A stretch of 64,000 bases of DNA from Bog-473 sp963728845 (GCA_963728845.1 CAVSLS010000041.1:1-64000), one strand, 5' to 3'. Shown: positions 18,052 through 28,614, numbered from the stretch's first letter. Program-made: numbers and translations. Notes: generated by a model from the sequence alone, not told the origin.

Positions 18052-20294
18052 TCAGGCCGACGAGCTCGAACCTCCCGAAGCGAGGTCGTAGACAGTCGCG
18101 CCACCCACGGTCTCAGCCGTGTAGTGCGACTCCACCCACGAGGCGATCTGCGAGGCGTCATCGCTCGAGCCGCCTGCGCCACCGAAGCCTCCCCGCGCCC
18201 GCCGGCGATGAAGTAGTGGATCTTGCCCTCGGCGACGTACTTCTCGAATTGGGCCAGCGTCGGCGCCGGATCGGTCCCGTTGAACCCGCCGATGGCCATC
18301 ACCGGCTCGCCGCTCGACAACTGGTAGCCGGCGGCCGAGTTGGCGCTCACCGTGGCGGCGCCCCAGGTGTAACGCCCGGCGTTCGCCTGCAGGAGCTTGT
18401 CCAACGCAGCGTTGGATTGGCTGGCACCCAAGATCCCGCCGAGGCCGCCCCTACCGCCGAAGCCACGCCCGGCCCCACCGCCGGCGCCGAACGAGGGGGC
18501 CGCACCCGGAAACCCGCCGGTGCCGGCACCGGTTCCGGCGCCGGGGAAGCCGCCGCCGGGGAAGCCGCCGGCGGGGAAGCCGCCGCCGGGGAAGCCGCCG
18601 CCGAACGAGGGTCGTGCCCCACCGGGGAACGCGCCGCCGGCGAAGGCGCGGTGCAGGCGGCCACCACCGGGGAAGCCGCCGGGGAACCCGCCGCCGGGGC
18701 CGCCGAATCCGCTCGCAGCGCTCGGCGTGACGGAGGGGATCGCACCGCTGTGCGGTGTCTCCGCCGTGGCGACCGTCGAGAACAGGGCGCGGCCAGCGCG
18801 GCACCGAAGCCGAGCACCGCGACGAGGCCGATGGCCAGCTTCGGGACCGAGCGCAGGAGAGGCAGAGCCAGGATGGCAACGACCCCGAGGGCTCCGGCCA
18901 CCGCCACAATTGGCCGCAACGCGGGGAACCAGTCAGGCGTGCGCCCGAGAAGTACGTAACTCCAGACCACCGTCGCGCCCAGGCCCGCGGCCAGACCAAC
19001 CCGGCCCGCCAAGGTGCCGCGACGCTGCCAGAGGCCCATGGTGGCGATCCCGATGAGGCCGCCGAGCGGCGCCGCCAGGGCCACCAGGTAGTACGGGTGG
19101 ATGATGCCCTGGGCCAGGCTGATGACGAGGCCGGTGGAGACGAGCGAGCCGCCCCACAGCAGCAGTGCGGCGCGCTCGCGGTCGGTGCGGCGGGCCCGCA
19201 TGGTGAGGGCGAGCAGGACGGCGCCCATCACGAGCGCGCCGGGCAAGAGCCACGACATCATGTTCCCGAACTCGGAGTTGAAGAGCCGGGTGAACCCGGT
19301 CGGGCCCCACATGCTCCCTGGGACCCTGCCGCCGCCCACGCTGCCGGCCTCGTTCCCGGTGATCCGGCCGAAGCCGTTGTAGCCGAAGATGAGGTTCAAG
19401 ATGTTGTTGTCCTGCGAACCGCCGACGTAGGGGCGGTCGGCCGCCGGTGTGAGGACGACCGCGGCGACCCACCAGCCAGCAGCGACGAGGACGGACACGC
19501 CCATCAGGAAGACCTGCCACACCCGCCGCCGCAAGCCTGTCGGCGCCGCGAGCAGGTAGACGACGGCCATGACGGGGAGGATCAGGAAGGCCTGCATCAT
19601 CTTGGTGATGAAGCCGAAGCCCACCAGCGCCCCGGCCAGGACGAGCCATTTCGTCTGCGCCCGCTCCAGGCCGCGCATGGTGGCGTAGAGGGCGCCCGCG
19701 AGCAGCAGGGCCAGCATCGCGTCCGGGTTGTTGTAACGGAACATCAGCGCGGCAACCGGCGTGAGGGCCACGACGGCACCACCGAGGATGGCGGCCTGCG
19801 CGCTGAACCAGCGCCGGACGGACAGGTAGACCAGGCCGACGGTCGCGACACCCTCCAGGGCCTGCGGCGCCAGCACGCTCCACGAGTTGAGCCCGAAGAT
19901 GCGGGCCGAGATCTCCATCGGCCACAAGAACGCGGGCGGCTTGTCGACGGTGATGAAGTTGGACGAGTCCGAGGAGCCGAAGAAGAACGCTTTCCAGCTC
20001 TTGGTCCCCGCCTGCACCGCAGCGGAATAGAAGGAGTTGGCCCACCCGGTCGCCCCGAGGTCCCACAGGTAGAGGACGGCAGTGGCGACGAGCAACGTGA
20101 GGAGGGCCGGCCTCACCCAGGGGGCGTCGCTCTCCTTGCCCCGCACGAAGCGGGCCAGGTGGCCCCGCCGCGGGCTGGGCGGCCAGTCGCCCGGCGCGCG
20201 CTGCGGTCGCACTCGGGTCCGTGCCGGCGTCGAGGTCGACCGGCCGGTCGAGCACCCCGACCGGGGCGTCGGGAGCGGGCGTGAGGTCCGTCAT
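18052..20294 (-). pseudogene. GT39-type glycosyltransferase with Gly/Pro-rich linker and YkcB-like C-terminal domain, three frameshifts
   Basis: Joined across frames, the gene starts MTDLTPAPDAPVG with AGGAG upstream and an ATGA overlap with the GT2 gene. It then has a multi-helix membrane domain beginning LLTLLVATAVLYLWDLG, with NSFYSAAVQAG, FITVDKPPAFLWP and MFRYNNPDAML, as in GT39/ArnT-like mannosyltransferases. A long GGFPGG-rich linker follows. The C-terminal domain includes GRYTWGAATVSANSAAGYQL and PVMAIGGFNGTDPAPTL, and ends VGGATVYDLASGG. Frame breaks near 20170, 18777 and 18200 each need one added base in a G/C run. It likely transfers sugars from polyprenyl-phosphate to envelope targets, fed by the GT2 partner. 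Confidence 0.75.
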
Positions 20295-21493
20295 CGTGAC
20301 ATCTCCTGGGATTCGGCGCCCTTGCGGGCGCAGGGACGGAAGATCCAGGCCCGCAGCACGGCGAACCGGAAGACGGCGGCGGCCAGGTTGGCCACGGTGA
20401 TCGCCACCAACTCTGGGAGCAGGGCGCCGGGGGCCACCAGCTGGGCAACGAGAAGGCCCAACGTCGTGAAGGCGAGGCTCACGGCGTACAGGCCGGCGGC
20501 GACGGCGTAGAGCCGGCCGCGTCGGGCCTGGCCGTCGGTGGTGCGGGACAGCTCGCGGTGCACCGCCGTGTTGAACAGGGTGGCGAGCGCCATGGCGACC
20601 GCGTTGGCGCTGATCGGTCCGATGAGCGGGCGCCAGGCCACGAAGAGGAAGAGGTACCCGAGGGTCGAGATCAGACCCACGCCCGCGAAGCGCAGCAGCT
20701 GGTCGGCCGCGACCTCGTTGGAACGCACGCGGCGGAGGCCCTTGGGACGCCGCACGAGCATCCGCCACACGCCGCGCAGGTCGTCGGCGGCTGTCGAGAC
20801 GATGTTCACCCGGGAGTCGGGATCGTCGACCCAGTCCACCGGGACCTCGCCGATGCGCAGGCCCAACCGCTCCGCGGTGACCAGCAACTCGGTGTCGAAG
20901 AACCATTCGTTGTCCTCGACGAGGGGAAGCAACTTCTCCGCCGCGTCCCGGCGCAGAGCCTTGAAACCACACTGGGCGTCGCTGAAGCGGCCCCGCAGCG
21001 TGAACTTGAGCAGCAGGTTGTAGGCCCGGGAGATCAGCTCTCGCTTGGGGCCGCGCACGACATGCGCGCCGCGGGCGAGCCGCGATCCGATGGCGACGTC
21101 GCGGTGGCCAGAGAGCAGCGGCGCCACGAGAGGCAGCAGCGCCGGCAGCGAGGTGGAGAGGTCGACGTCCATGTACGCGACGACGGGAGCGGCACTGGTC
21201 GACCAGGCCTCTCGCAGCGCGTAGCCGCGCCCCTTGCGCGGCAGGCGCATCGCAGCCACGCCTCGCAACTGTGCCGCTAACTCGCCGGCGACGCGGGAGG
21301 TGTCGTCCGTGCTGGCGTTGTCCACCACCGTGACGAGTGTCCGGAAGGGAAACGACTCGTCGAGGAAGGTGCGGAGCGCGGTGATCCTCTCGGCCAGCTG
21401 GGCCGCCTCGTTGTAGACGGGCACGACGATCTCGACGTCCATGGAGATCTGGCGGGGGTCGACGTCGGCCTCGTACGGAGCCAGGGCTGTCAT
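20291..21493 (-). CDS. GT2 glycosyltransferase (DPM1-like) fused to a GtrA-like membrane domain
   Basis: A 400-residue protein. The N-terminal GT2 domain has VEIVVPVYNEAAQL near residue 20-33, VVDNASTDDT, AYMDVDLSTSL as the D-x-D metal motif, and QCGFKALRRDAA. From about residue 265 the GtrA-like part has four hydrophobic helices and ends VLRAWIF. Such proteins make polyprenyl-phosphate sugars on the inner membrane face and help flip them. The stop overlaps the ATG of the GT39 gene, so both steps (donor synthesis and transfer) are likely made together. Confidence 0.88.
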   Translation of the reverse strand: MTALAPYEADVDPRQISMDVEIVVPVYNEAAQLAERITALRTFLDESFPFRTLVTVVDNASTDDTSRVAGELAAQLRGVAAMRLPRKGRGYALREAWSTSAAPVVAYMDVDLSTSLPALLPLVAPLLSGHRDVAIGSRLARGAHVVRGPKRELISRAYNLLLKFTLRGRFSDAQCGFKALRRDAAEKLLPLVEDNEWFFDTELLVTAERLGLRIGEVPVDWVDDPDSRVNIVSTAADDLRGVWRMLVRRPKGLRRVRSNEVAADQLLRFAGVGLISTLGYLFLFVAWRPLIGPISANAVAMALATLFNTAVHRELSRTTDGQARRGRLYAVAAGLYAVSLAFTTLGLLVAQLVAPGALLPELVAITVANLAAAVFRFAVLRAWIFRPCARKGAESQEMSR

Positions 21494-21574
21494 GTCCAGA
21501 ATGGTGTCCGGCCCGCCTCCGGGCTCCGTGAAGGTCGGCTGTGGGTCCGGTGTGAAGTCGCGGACGGCGGGACT

Positions 21575-23131
21575 CAGGCGGCCGATTCGGGCATCTCGCC
21601 CGCCGTGACCTGGTCGTGGTCCGGCTGGCTCATGGGGATCCGCACGGTCACCGTCATGCCCTGCCCCGGCGAGGACACCGCTGCGACGGTCCCACCGTGC
21701 GCGGCCACGATGGCCGAGACGATGGAGAGCCCGAGGCCGCTACCCCCCTGGTGCGGGAACGGGCCGGGTCGGCCCGGTAGAAGCGCTCGAAGACGCGACG
21801 AGCCTCCTCGGCCGGCATGCCGGGACCGGTGTCGCGCACCTCTACCTCGGCCTGGTCGTCGAACTGGTCAACCCGGACCGTCGTCGTCGTCCCCTCCGGC
21901 GTGTGGGCCCGGACATTGGCCAGCAGGTTGTCCACCACCTGGCGCAGGCGGTCCTTGTCGCCGATCACCTCGACCGGGCGCGCGGCCCAGAAGCGGACGG
22001 GCCACTCCGGTCCGACCGCAGTGGCGGTGCGCACTGCCTCCGACGTCAGCGACACCAGTTCCACGGAGGTCTTCTCCATCGGCACCCCCTCGTCGAGCCG
22101 GGCCAGGGTGAGAAGGTCATTGACCAGACGGTCCATGCGAGCGGTCTCCGAGCGGATCCCGGCCATCACCCTCGGCATGTCGTCGGAGTGCTCGGCAGCG
22201 CCTCGCTCGAACAGTTCGGCGTAGGCCGACACGGCAGCAATGGGCGTCCGGAGCTCGTGTGAGGCGTCGGCGACGAACTGGCGCAGGTGCAGCTCGGACT
22301 CCCTGAGACGCGCCTCGGAGGCAAGCCGGGCCGAGAACGCGGCCTGGATGCGCTCCAGCATGACGTTGAGCGCCCGAGCCAGCCGGCCCACCTCGGTCGA
22401 CTGCTCCGCGCCCGGGACCCGCTGGTCGAGGTTGCCGGCGGCGATGGAGTCGGCGGTGCGTTCGACGTCCTCCAGCGGGCGCAGGCCGAGCCGGACCAGC
22501 CACCAGCCCGCTGCGAGCGCGAACACCAGCGCGCCCGCCGTGACCGCCAGCTCGGTGAGGAAGAGCGTGTGCAGGGTGCTGGTTTGGTCGACGAGTGGCA
22601 CTGCCTGCACGAACACGTCACCGCCCTGGCCCTTCACGCCCGGACCCGGAAGGACGGGCCGCCGGGCGCGATGGACGAGGTGGTGAAGTACGCCGCCTGG
22701 GATCCGTCGGGTTGAGTCGTGAAGCCCGTGATGGGCGAGGGCAGCTGCGGCCGGTAGGAGCTCTTGCCGACGTAGGCGGGGCACTCGAGACTATCGACGA
22801 CCGAGCCGTTCTGATCGACGACCGATGCGTAGCTGATGCCGAAGATGTTGGCGAAGCCGCCGCCCGCCGCCGTCGCCGTCGCCGTTGCCGGGTCCCGGGC
22901 CGGGGCCGGCCGCGACCGGGGTTCCCCGAAGCTGCTGTGGGGCGACGGGCACAGGGGCGCTCCGGTGGTCGAATCTACGAAGAAGCGGGTCTGGGGGTGC
23001 GCGGCCAGCTCCTGGTCGACTTGGTTGTACAGCGACGAGCGCAACGCCGAGTACGTGGCGAAGTCCGCCACGACCAGCGCCAGGATGGAGATCGCCCCGA
23101 CCGCGAGCAGGAGCCGGAGGCGGAGGGACAC
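21575..23131 (-). pseudogene. sensor histidine kinase, two frameshifts
   Basis: The first frame, from GTG at 23131, gives an N-terminal membrane helix (LRLLLAVGAISILALVVADF) and an extracellular loop. It stops at 22634, where one lost base near 22645 joins to VKGQGGDVFVQAVPLVDQ, a second helix, a HAMP segment and DASHELRTP with the phospho-His. Next come NLLANVRAHTPEG (N box) and DTGPGMP (G1). At a run of six Gs near 21753 the frame breaks; one more G restores SGLGLSIVSAIVAAHGG and an ending at 21575. The GTG directly follows the regulator stop, so the pair is one operon. Both breaks look like sequencing-type errors. Confidence 0.8.
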
Positions 23132-23845
23132 TCAGGCCGCTCCGGTGGCCGACTCCGGCTCTCGCAACGTGTAGCCGACGAGGCGGATGGTGTGGATGAG
23201 CGGAGGCCCGTGCTTCTCGAGCTTCTTGCGCAGATAGCTGACGTAGGTCTCGACGACGTTGCCGTCGCCCCCGAAGTCGTAGTGCCAGACGTGGTCCAGG
23301 ATCTGCGCCTTGGAGAGCACATGGCGCGGATTGAGCATGAAATAGCGCAGGAGGTTGAACTCCGTCGCGGTGAGGTTGATCGGACTACCGCCGCGGCGCA
23401 CTTCGTGCGCGCTCTCGTCGAGTTCGAGGTCGGAAAAGCGCAGGATGCCGTCGTCCTCGGGCTCGTAGCCGGTGCGCCGCAGGATCGCGTGCACTCTGGC
23501 GATGACCTCGGCCAGCGCGAAGGGCTTGGTGACGTAGTCGTCGCCCCCGACGGTCAGACCGGCCAGCTTGTCCTGCAGCGTGTCGCGCGCGGTGAGGAAG
23601 AGGACGGGGATGCGCAGCCCGTCGGCGCGCAGGCGCCGGGTCACCTCGAGACCGTCAAGGTCGGGAAGCATGACGTCGAGGATCAAGAGGTCGGGCGGGT
23701 CCTCCTGGGCCTGGGCCAGAGCCTTGCGCCCCGTCATCGCCTCGTCGACGGTGAACCCCTCGTAGCGCAGCGACGTCGCCACGGCATCGACAATTGACGG
23801 CTCGTCGTCGACGACCAAGACCCGCGGTCCGTTTTCGGTTTTCAC
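23132..23845 (-). CDS. OmpR-family response regulator
   Basis: A 237-residue regulator. The receiver domain has the acidic pair DDE at 13-15, the phospho-acceptor Asp near 57 in LLILDVMLPD, Thr near 85 and Lys near 107 in VTKPF. The C-terminal winged helix shows LTATEFNLLRYFMLNPRHVLSKAQIL and VSYLRKKLEKHG, typical of OmpR/PhoB. It pairs with the histidine kinase directly downstream. The GTG start is supported by GGAGG about eight bases upstream. The stimulus is unknown; the closest layout is that of TcrA/MprA-like systems. Confidence 0.93.
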   Translation of the reverse strand: MKTENGPRVLVVDDEPSIVDAVATSLRYEGFTVDEAMTGRKALAQAQEDPPDLLILDVMLPDLDGLEVTRRLRADGLRIPVLFLTARDTLQDKLAGLTVGGDDYVTKPFALAEVIARVHAILRRTGYEPEDDGILRFSDLELDESAHEVRRGGSPINLTATEFNLLRYFMLNPRHVLSKAQILDHVWHYDFGGDGNVVETYVSYLRKKLEKHGPPLIHTIRLVGYTLREPESATGAA

Positions 23846-23932
23846 AGGTGATACCTCCCTCGAGGACAGGGTCGCACCCCCGATTCCCCGTCCAGTGTGA
23901 CCCGCCTGTGGGGCCCCTGTGAACTCGCGCGC

Positions 23933-25199
23933 TCAGGCCGTCGAGGCGTCGAGAGTACGTCGCAGCAGGTCAAGGGCCGAAATGGCACCGTACTGCCGGA
24001 CGCGCTCCCGGTCGCCCGGCACCCGCAGCTCGCGGGTCTGGGCCGGCTGGCCCGGCAAGAAGAGACCGACGAAAACGGTCCCCGCTGCCACACCCTCTTG
24101 CTCCTCAGGGCCGGCCACGCCGGTGATGCCCAGGCCGACGTCCGCCCCCGTCACCCGGGCGGCACCCTCCGCCATGGCCGCCGCCGCCGATTCGGTGACG
24201 ACGGGCCCCTCGGGGACCCCCAGGACGTCGAACTTGACCCGTGCGTCATAGGCCACGACGCCGCCGCGGAACCAGGCCGAGGCTCCCGGCACGTTGACGA
24301 GGCGGGAGGCGATGAGGCCGCCGGTCAGCGACTCGGCCACGCCGAAGCTGAGGCCACGAGCGATCAGCCGTTCGCGCGACGGCGACCTCCATGGACTCGT
24401 CGTCGACGCCGAACACGATGTCGCCCAGGCGATCGTCGATGGCGCGGCGTACCTCAGTCTCCTCCTTGTCGAGGAGCGAGGAGACGTCCTCGAGCGTGCG
24501 GGCCTTGGCCGTGATGCGCACCTTGATCCCCTCGATCCCGGAGGCGAGGAAGGCGAGCGTCACGTCGCCGGGGGCGTCAAGCGCCTCGATGCGATCCTGG
24601 AGCGCCTCGGCCAGTCCGGATTCGCTGGCCCCCCAGGTACGCAGCACGCGGCTGGCGATGACTCCCTCCTCGCCGGCCTCGGCCATGCGGGTGCGCAGGT
24701 CGGGCAGGATGGCGCGCTCGAACATCTCTGTCATCTCATAGGGGACGCCGGGGACCGCATAGATCACCTTGTTCCCGAGCGGGCAGATGAGGCCCGGCGC
24801 GGTGCCGACCACCTGCGGGATGACGGCGGCACCCTCTGGGACGTCGGCCTGGCGGGCGTTGTTCGCCGTCATGACGCGCCCGCGGGCCTCGAAAAAGCCG
24901 GCGATCAGGTCGACGATGGCCTGGTTGCGCACGAGTTCGACGCCCATGACCTCGGCGATGGCATCCCGGGTGATGTCGTCCTGGGTGGGCCCGAGCCCGC
25001 CGCACATGATGACGCCGTCGCTGCGGGCCAGCGCGGTGCGCAGCGCGAGCACGATGCGGTCGTGATTGTCGCCGACCGCTTGGTGAAAATGGGAGGCCAC
25101 ACCGTTCGCGGCCAGGTGCTCGCCCAGCCAGGCGGAGTTGGTGTCGGCGATCTGGCCTAGCAGCAGCTCGGTGCCGACCGCCACGATCTCGATCCTCAC
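23933..25199 (-). CDS. cinA: CinA-family protein (competence/damage-inducible), frameshifted
   Basis: The first part starts at a GTG (25199) with IEIVAVGTELLLGQIADTNS and CGGLGPTQDDITRDA, the MoCF-like domain of CinA. The second frame holds the C-terminal deamidase domain, with AESLTGGLIASRLVNVPGAS (catalytic Ser region), YDARVKFDVLGV and ITGVAGPE. The two are split near 24373, where adding one base gives VAVARERLIARGLSFGVAESLTGG without a gap. The joined length of about 422 residues is normal. CinA hydrolyses or deamidates pyridine nucleotide by-products. It sits 10 bases from pgsA. Confidence 0.85.
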
Positions 25200-25209
25200 G
25201 GGAGCGACC

Positions 25210-25803
25210 TTAGGAGGCAGCGGGCCGGTGCAGCGCCCGACGGCCGTCGATCAGGTACTCGGCTCCGGTGTAGAGCGTGAGCGCACAGGCGAACCAGATC
25301 ATCGCAACTTGAAGGCCGTGTTGGTGGGCCAGGGGCGGGATGATCACGGTGCCGATTGCGAAATCCTGCACGAGGGTCTTGAGCTTCGCCGACTTGCGGG
25401 CCGGGATGGACACGCCGCGGCGTCCGACCCAGGAGCGGTAGAGCTGCATGCCGACCTCGCGGCCGCTGATGAGGACCACGGGGAACCAGGGCAGGTGGCC
25501 TTCCACGGCCAGGGTGATCATGGCACCGAGGACGCACGCCTTGTCGGCCAGCGGATCGAGGAAGGCACCGGAGCGGGTGGTGCCGTGGCGGCGGGCCATG
25601 TAGCCATCGAGCCCGTCGCTGCCGGCCAGGACGATGCCGACCGCGACGTTGATCCACGACGCACCCCAGACGACCAGCATGACGATGTACACGGGCGCGG
25701 CCAGCAACCGGGCCACCGTCACTGCGTTGGCCGGGGTCACCAGCGCGCTGGGGCCGAAGGCGAACCCCGGGTGGGAGGGGTGCTCGTGCGTGGCGTCGCT
25801 CAC
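25210..25803 (-). CDS. pgsA: CDP-diacylglycerol-glycerol-3-phosphate 3-phosphatidyltransferase
   Basis: A 197-residue membrane enzyme that starts phosphatidylglycerol synthesis. The CDP-alcohol phosphotransferase signature is whole: DGLDGYMARRHG, then G-A-F-L-D-P-L-A-D with all conserved Asp residues. Hydrophobic helices follow (MITLAVEGHLPWFPVVLI; VAMIWFACALTLY). The GTG at 25803 overlaps the rimO stop in a GTGA arrangement. A phosphatidylinositol synthase role is possible, but the cinA-pgsA-rimO order is the standard actinobacterial one for pgsA. Confidence 0.88.
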   Translation of the reverse strand: MSDATHEHPSHPGFAFGPSALVTPANAVTVARLLAAPVYIVMLVVWGASWINVAVGIVLAGSDGLDGYMARRHGTTRSGAFLDPLADKACVLGAMITLAVEGHLPWFPVVLISGREVGMQLYRSWVGRRGVSIPARKSAKLKTLVQDFAIGTVIIPPLAHQHGLQVAMIWFACALTLYTGAEYLIDGRRALHRPAAS

Positions 25804-27206
25804 GAGGACGGCGCTCCTGCGCGGGCGGGCACCGCGCTGCGGTCGCCCGCCGGGACACCGCGCAGGTCGGGGCCCTCGGCGCCGGTGATGCGCATCTCGA
25901 CGAGGCTGCCCACCGGGATCCCGGAGGGCACATGCACGATGCCGTCGATCTCGGGCGCCTCGTGCGGCGTGCGGCCGCGGCCGGGGGCGTCGACCAGGAC
26001 CGGGCGAACGGCCCCGATGAGGCGGTCCCGCTTCGCCGCGGTGATGGCGTCCTGGAGCTCGGTGCACTCGCGCAGACGCTCGAGCGCGAGCTCGGGCGGC
26101 ACCTGGTCGGCGAGGCCGGTGGCGTGCGTCCCGTCCTCGTTGGAGAAGGGGAAGAAGCCGGCCCAATCGAGCTGCGCGTCCGCCAGGAATTGGAGGAGCA
26201 AGTCGTGGTGGCGCTCGGTCTCGCCGGGGTAGCCGAGGATGAAGGAGGACCGGAAGGTGGCATCGGGATCGACGGCCCTGATGTCGGCGATGCGGCGCAA
26301 GAACCGTTCGCCGTCGCCCCAGCGGCGCATGCGAGCGAGCAGCGGGCGCGCCACGTGCTGGAGCGAGAGGTCGAAGTAGGGCACACCGGTGTCCAAGATC
26401 GTCTCGATCAGCTCGTCGGTGAGGCCGGACGGGTAGAGGTAGAGGAGCCGGGTGCGCTCGACCTGCATCGAGACGGCGCGGGTGAGGGTGGCAATGGGCG
26501 AGTGGCCGTTGGCGATGCGCGTACCCGGGCCGGGCCCGGTGCGGTCGCGGCCGTACGAGGCGAGGTCCTGTGCGACGAGGACGATCTCGCGCAACGGGGG
26601 GGCACCGTAGGTGGGCGCGTCGAGCGCGTCGACCTCGGCCAATATCTCTTCGGGCGACCGTGACCGCTGCTTGCCCCGGAAGGAGGGGATGGCGCAGAAG
26701 CCGCAGATCCGGTCGCACCCCTCGGCGACCTTCACATAGGCCCAGGGGGCGCGGGCGGCAGGGCGGGGAAGGCGCAGGAGGTCGAAATCGTGGACGGCGG
26801 CGCCCGGAGGCGTCCCGACATCGGGCCGGCTGCTCGGGCCGATGGAAACGGGGACCGGAGCAGGGGCGGGTCCCGGTGTGGTCGTCGCGGTCAGGTCACG
26901 ACCGAAACCGGCCACGAGGTCGACTTCGGGGAGGGCTTCGTGCAGCTCGTTCCCGTAGCGCTCGGCCATGCAGCCGGTCACGACCAGCCGTGATCCCACG
27001 GCACGGCGGTCAGCCAGATGGAGGATCGCCTCGATCGACTCCTGGCGGGCCGCCTCGATGAACGCACAGGTGTTCACGACGACGAGCTCGGCCTGTCCAG
27101 GGTCCGCAGCACGGCGGTAACCCCGCGCATGGAGGTAGCCCTCGAGCTTGTCGGAGTCCACCTGGTTCTTGGGGCACCCCAGGGTCTGCAACCAGTAGAG
27201 GCCCAC
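25800..27206 (-). CDS. rimO: ribosomal protein S12 methylthiotransferase
   Basis: About 468 residues. The N-terminal UPF0004 domain has LQTLGCPKNQVDSD, VNTCAFIEAA and VVTGCMAERY, whose three Cys bind one Fe-S cluster. The radical-SAM cluster motif C-x3-C-x2-C lies in EGCDRICGFC. A TRAM-like domain ends the protein (GIVHVPSGIPVGSLVEMRITG). It methylthiolates an aspartate of ribosomal protein S12. Several GTG codons could start it; 27206 places the LQTLGCPKN motif close to the N-terminus, with GAGGAG upstream. GTG at 27227 is the alternative. Overlaps pgsA. Confidence 0.88.
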   Translation of the reverse strand: MGLYWLQTLGCPKNQVDSDKLEGYLHARGYRRAADPGQAELVVVNTCAFIEAARQESIEAILHLADRRAVGSRLVVTGCMAERYGNELHEALPEVDLVAGFGRDLTATTTPGPAPAPVPVSIGPSSRPDVGTPPGAAVHDFDLLRLPRPAARAPWAYVKVAEGCDRICGFCAIPSFRGKQRSRSPEEILAEVDALDAPTYGAPPLREIVLVAQDLASYGRDRTGPGPGTRIANGHSPIATLTRAVSMQVERTRLLYLYPSGLTDELIETILDTGVPYFDLSLQHVARPLLARMRRWGDGERFLRRIADIRAVDPDATFRSSFILGYPGETERHHDLLLQFLADAQLDWAGFFPFSNEDGTHATGLADQVPPELALERLRECTELQDAITAAKRDRLIGAVRPVLVDAPGRGRTPHEAPEIDGIVHVPSGIPVGSLVEMRITGAEGPDLRGVPAGDRSAVPARAGAPSS

Positions 27207-27319
27207 GTCGTCGCACACACTCCTCACACCAGGCCGGTCCGCCGGAGTGACGGTGCACGGCAAGCCCGCCGCGGCGGGCCGACTTCCGGTTGCCGGGCAC
27301 CGGGCGCCAGCTCCCGAGC

Positions 27320-27407
27320 GGAGAGGGAGGGATTTGAACCCTCGGACCCGGTTACCCAGGTCAACTCATTAGCAGTGAGTCCGATTCGGCCGCTCTCGCA
27401 CCTCTCC
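27320..27407 (-). tRNA. tRNA-Ser(GCU)
   Basis: An 88-base gene whose 5' acceptor arm GGAGAGG (27401-27407) pairs with CCTCTCC at 27320-27326 (read on the minus strand). The anticodon GCT is at 27371-27373, the T-loop GGTTCAAATCC is present, and the long variable arm of class II tRNAs is visible. CCA is not encoded. The 5' half and leader are repeated at 55924-56007, and partly near 62926. Confidence 0.95.
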
Positions 27408-27453
27408 AGCAGGAGTTTCGCCCTGCGACCTGGACCGTTGTCATGATCCGGCC
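27371..27453. repeat. left attachment repeat: tRNA-Ser 5' half plus leader
   Basis: This 83-base stretch, from the tRNA anticodon out through about 46 bases upstream of the tRNA 5' end, matches 55924-56007 with about eight differences and one single-base gap. The 21 bases at 27380-27400 (the D-arm side) are identical in all three copies. The integrase starts 60 bases away. I read it as attL, with the inserted element supplying the tRNA 5' part and promoter. Confidence 0.7.
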
Positions 27454-27513
27454 ATAGTCGCAGGCTGGCTCCGTTCAGGAAGCCTACGTGAACGCTCACC
27501 GGGGGTCTGGCAG

Positions 27514-28614
27514 GTGCGGGTGTCCCTCGGCCGCGACGCCGCCACTAAGCGCTACCGGTACGTCACGGCGACGGTGCACGGGGGTCGGCGGGCGGCCCAG
27601 CGAGAAGCGGCCCGGTTGGTGAAAGAGGCCAGCGAGGGCAAGATTCCATTCGAGCGCGAGACTCTGGCGGGACTATTCGGGACTATTGCAGCGGTGGCTG
27701 GAACACATCGAGGCCAGGGGACGCGGCCAAAGACCTTGCATGAGAACCGTCGCATGGCTGCGTTGATCAGCGAGGAGATCGGTGACAAAGATCTGCGCAA
27801 GCTACGGGGGCGGGACCTCGATGGCTTCTACGGCCGCCTCCGACGACGCGGTCTCTCGTCGACCAGCTTCAGGCGCTATCACGCTGTCCTCTCCGCCTCC
27901 CTGAACCAGGCGGTCCGGTGGGGCCTCGTGGAACATTCCCCCGCCGCTCAAGCCACTCCACCGGGCTTAGAGCACAACGAACCGGCGGCACCGTCGGCGG
28001 AGAACATCAAGCTCCTGATCGAGGAGGCCCAGGAGAGGGATTCGGAGTTTGCAACCCTTCTCTTCGTGGCTGCGACGACTGGGTGCCGGCGTGGCGAGCT
28101 ATGCGCCCTGCAGTGGTCGGATGTGGATCTCGAGGATGGTTCCCTCGTCGTCCGAAAGTCAGTCTCGGATCTGCCGGGGCGTGTTGAAGTCAGGACGACA
28201 AAGACGGGGCTCGTTCGGCGAATGGCCCTCGACCCCGCCACCGTCGCTGTGCTCGAGGCTCAGAGAAACCTGGCGGCGGCGCGATGCGCTGCGATCGGAG
28301 TGGCCCTGGAACCGGATGCCTTCGTGTGGTCCCAGGCACCCGACTACAAACAGCCGCTACGGCCCAGCCGCGTCACCGCGGAGTTCACCGAGCTCCGATC
28401 TCGGCTCGGCTTAGGTGCAATTCGCTTCCACCACCTCAGGCACTTCGCGGCGACTGTGATGCTGGCTGGTGGCATCGATGTGCGAACGGGTGGCCGGCCG
28501 CCTCGGACACTCTCGGCCGACACTCACCCTTCAGACGTACGCCCACGTCATGATGTCACCGACCGTAAGGCTGCTGACATCCTGGCTCGGAGCATCACGC
28601 CCGCCGAGCAGTAG
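27514..28614 (+). pseudogene. tyrosine integrase with a disturbed catalytic C-terminus
   Basis: A phage/ICE-type integrase of about 366 residues: a DNA-binding N-terminus (RYRYVTATVHGGRRAAQREA), a SAM-like core domain and a catalytic domain. It has TTGCRRGELCALQWSDVD (first catalytic Arg), TKTGLVRRMAL and FHHLRHFAAT (H-x-x-R). The next part reads GGRPPRTLSADTHPS in the given frame. A neighbouring frame gives the expected VAGRLGHSRPTLTLQTYAHV with the last His and the nucleophile Tyr, and the original frame resumes at VTDRKAAD. Two small indels near 28485 and 28546 explain it. The N-terminus may extend upstream without a clear start codon. It points away from tRNA-Ser. Confidence 0.75.

Noticed and set aside
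18540..18610. Short direct repeats that might suggest a CRISPR or tandem array
   Set aside because: The repeats are codons of the GGFPGG linker in the GT39 protein; there are no spacers and no cas genes.
18755..20284. Long plus-strand open frame opposite the GT39 gene
   Set aside because: Glu/Gln/Gly/Arg-rich antisense shadow; the minus-strand membrane protein explains the region.
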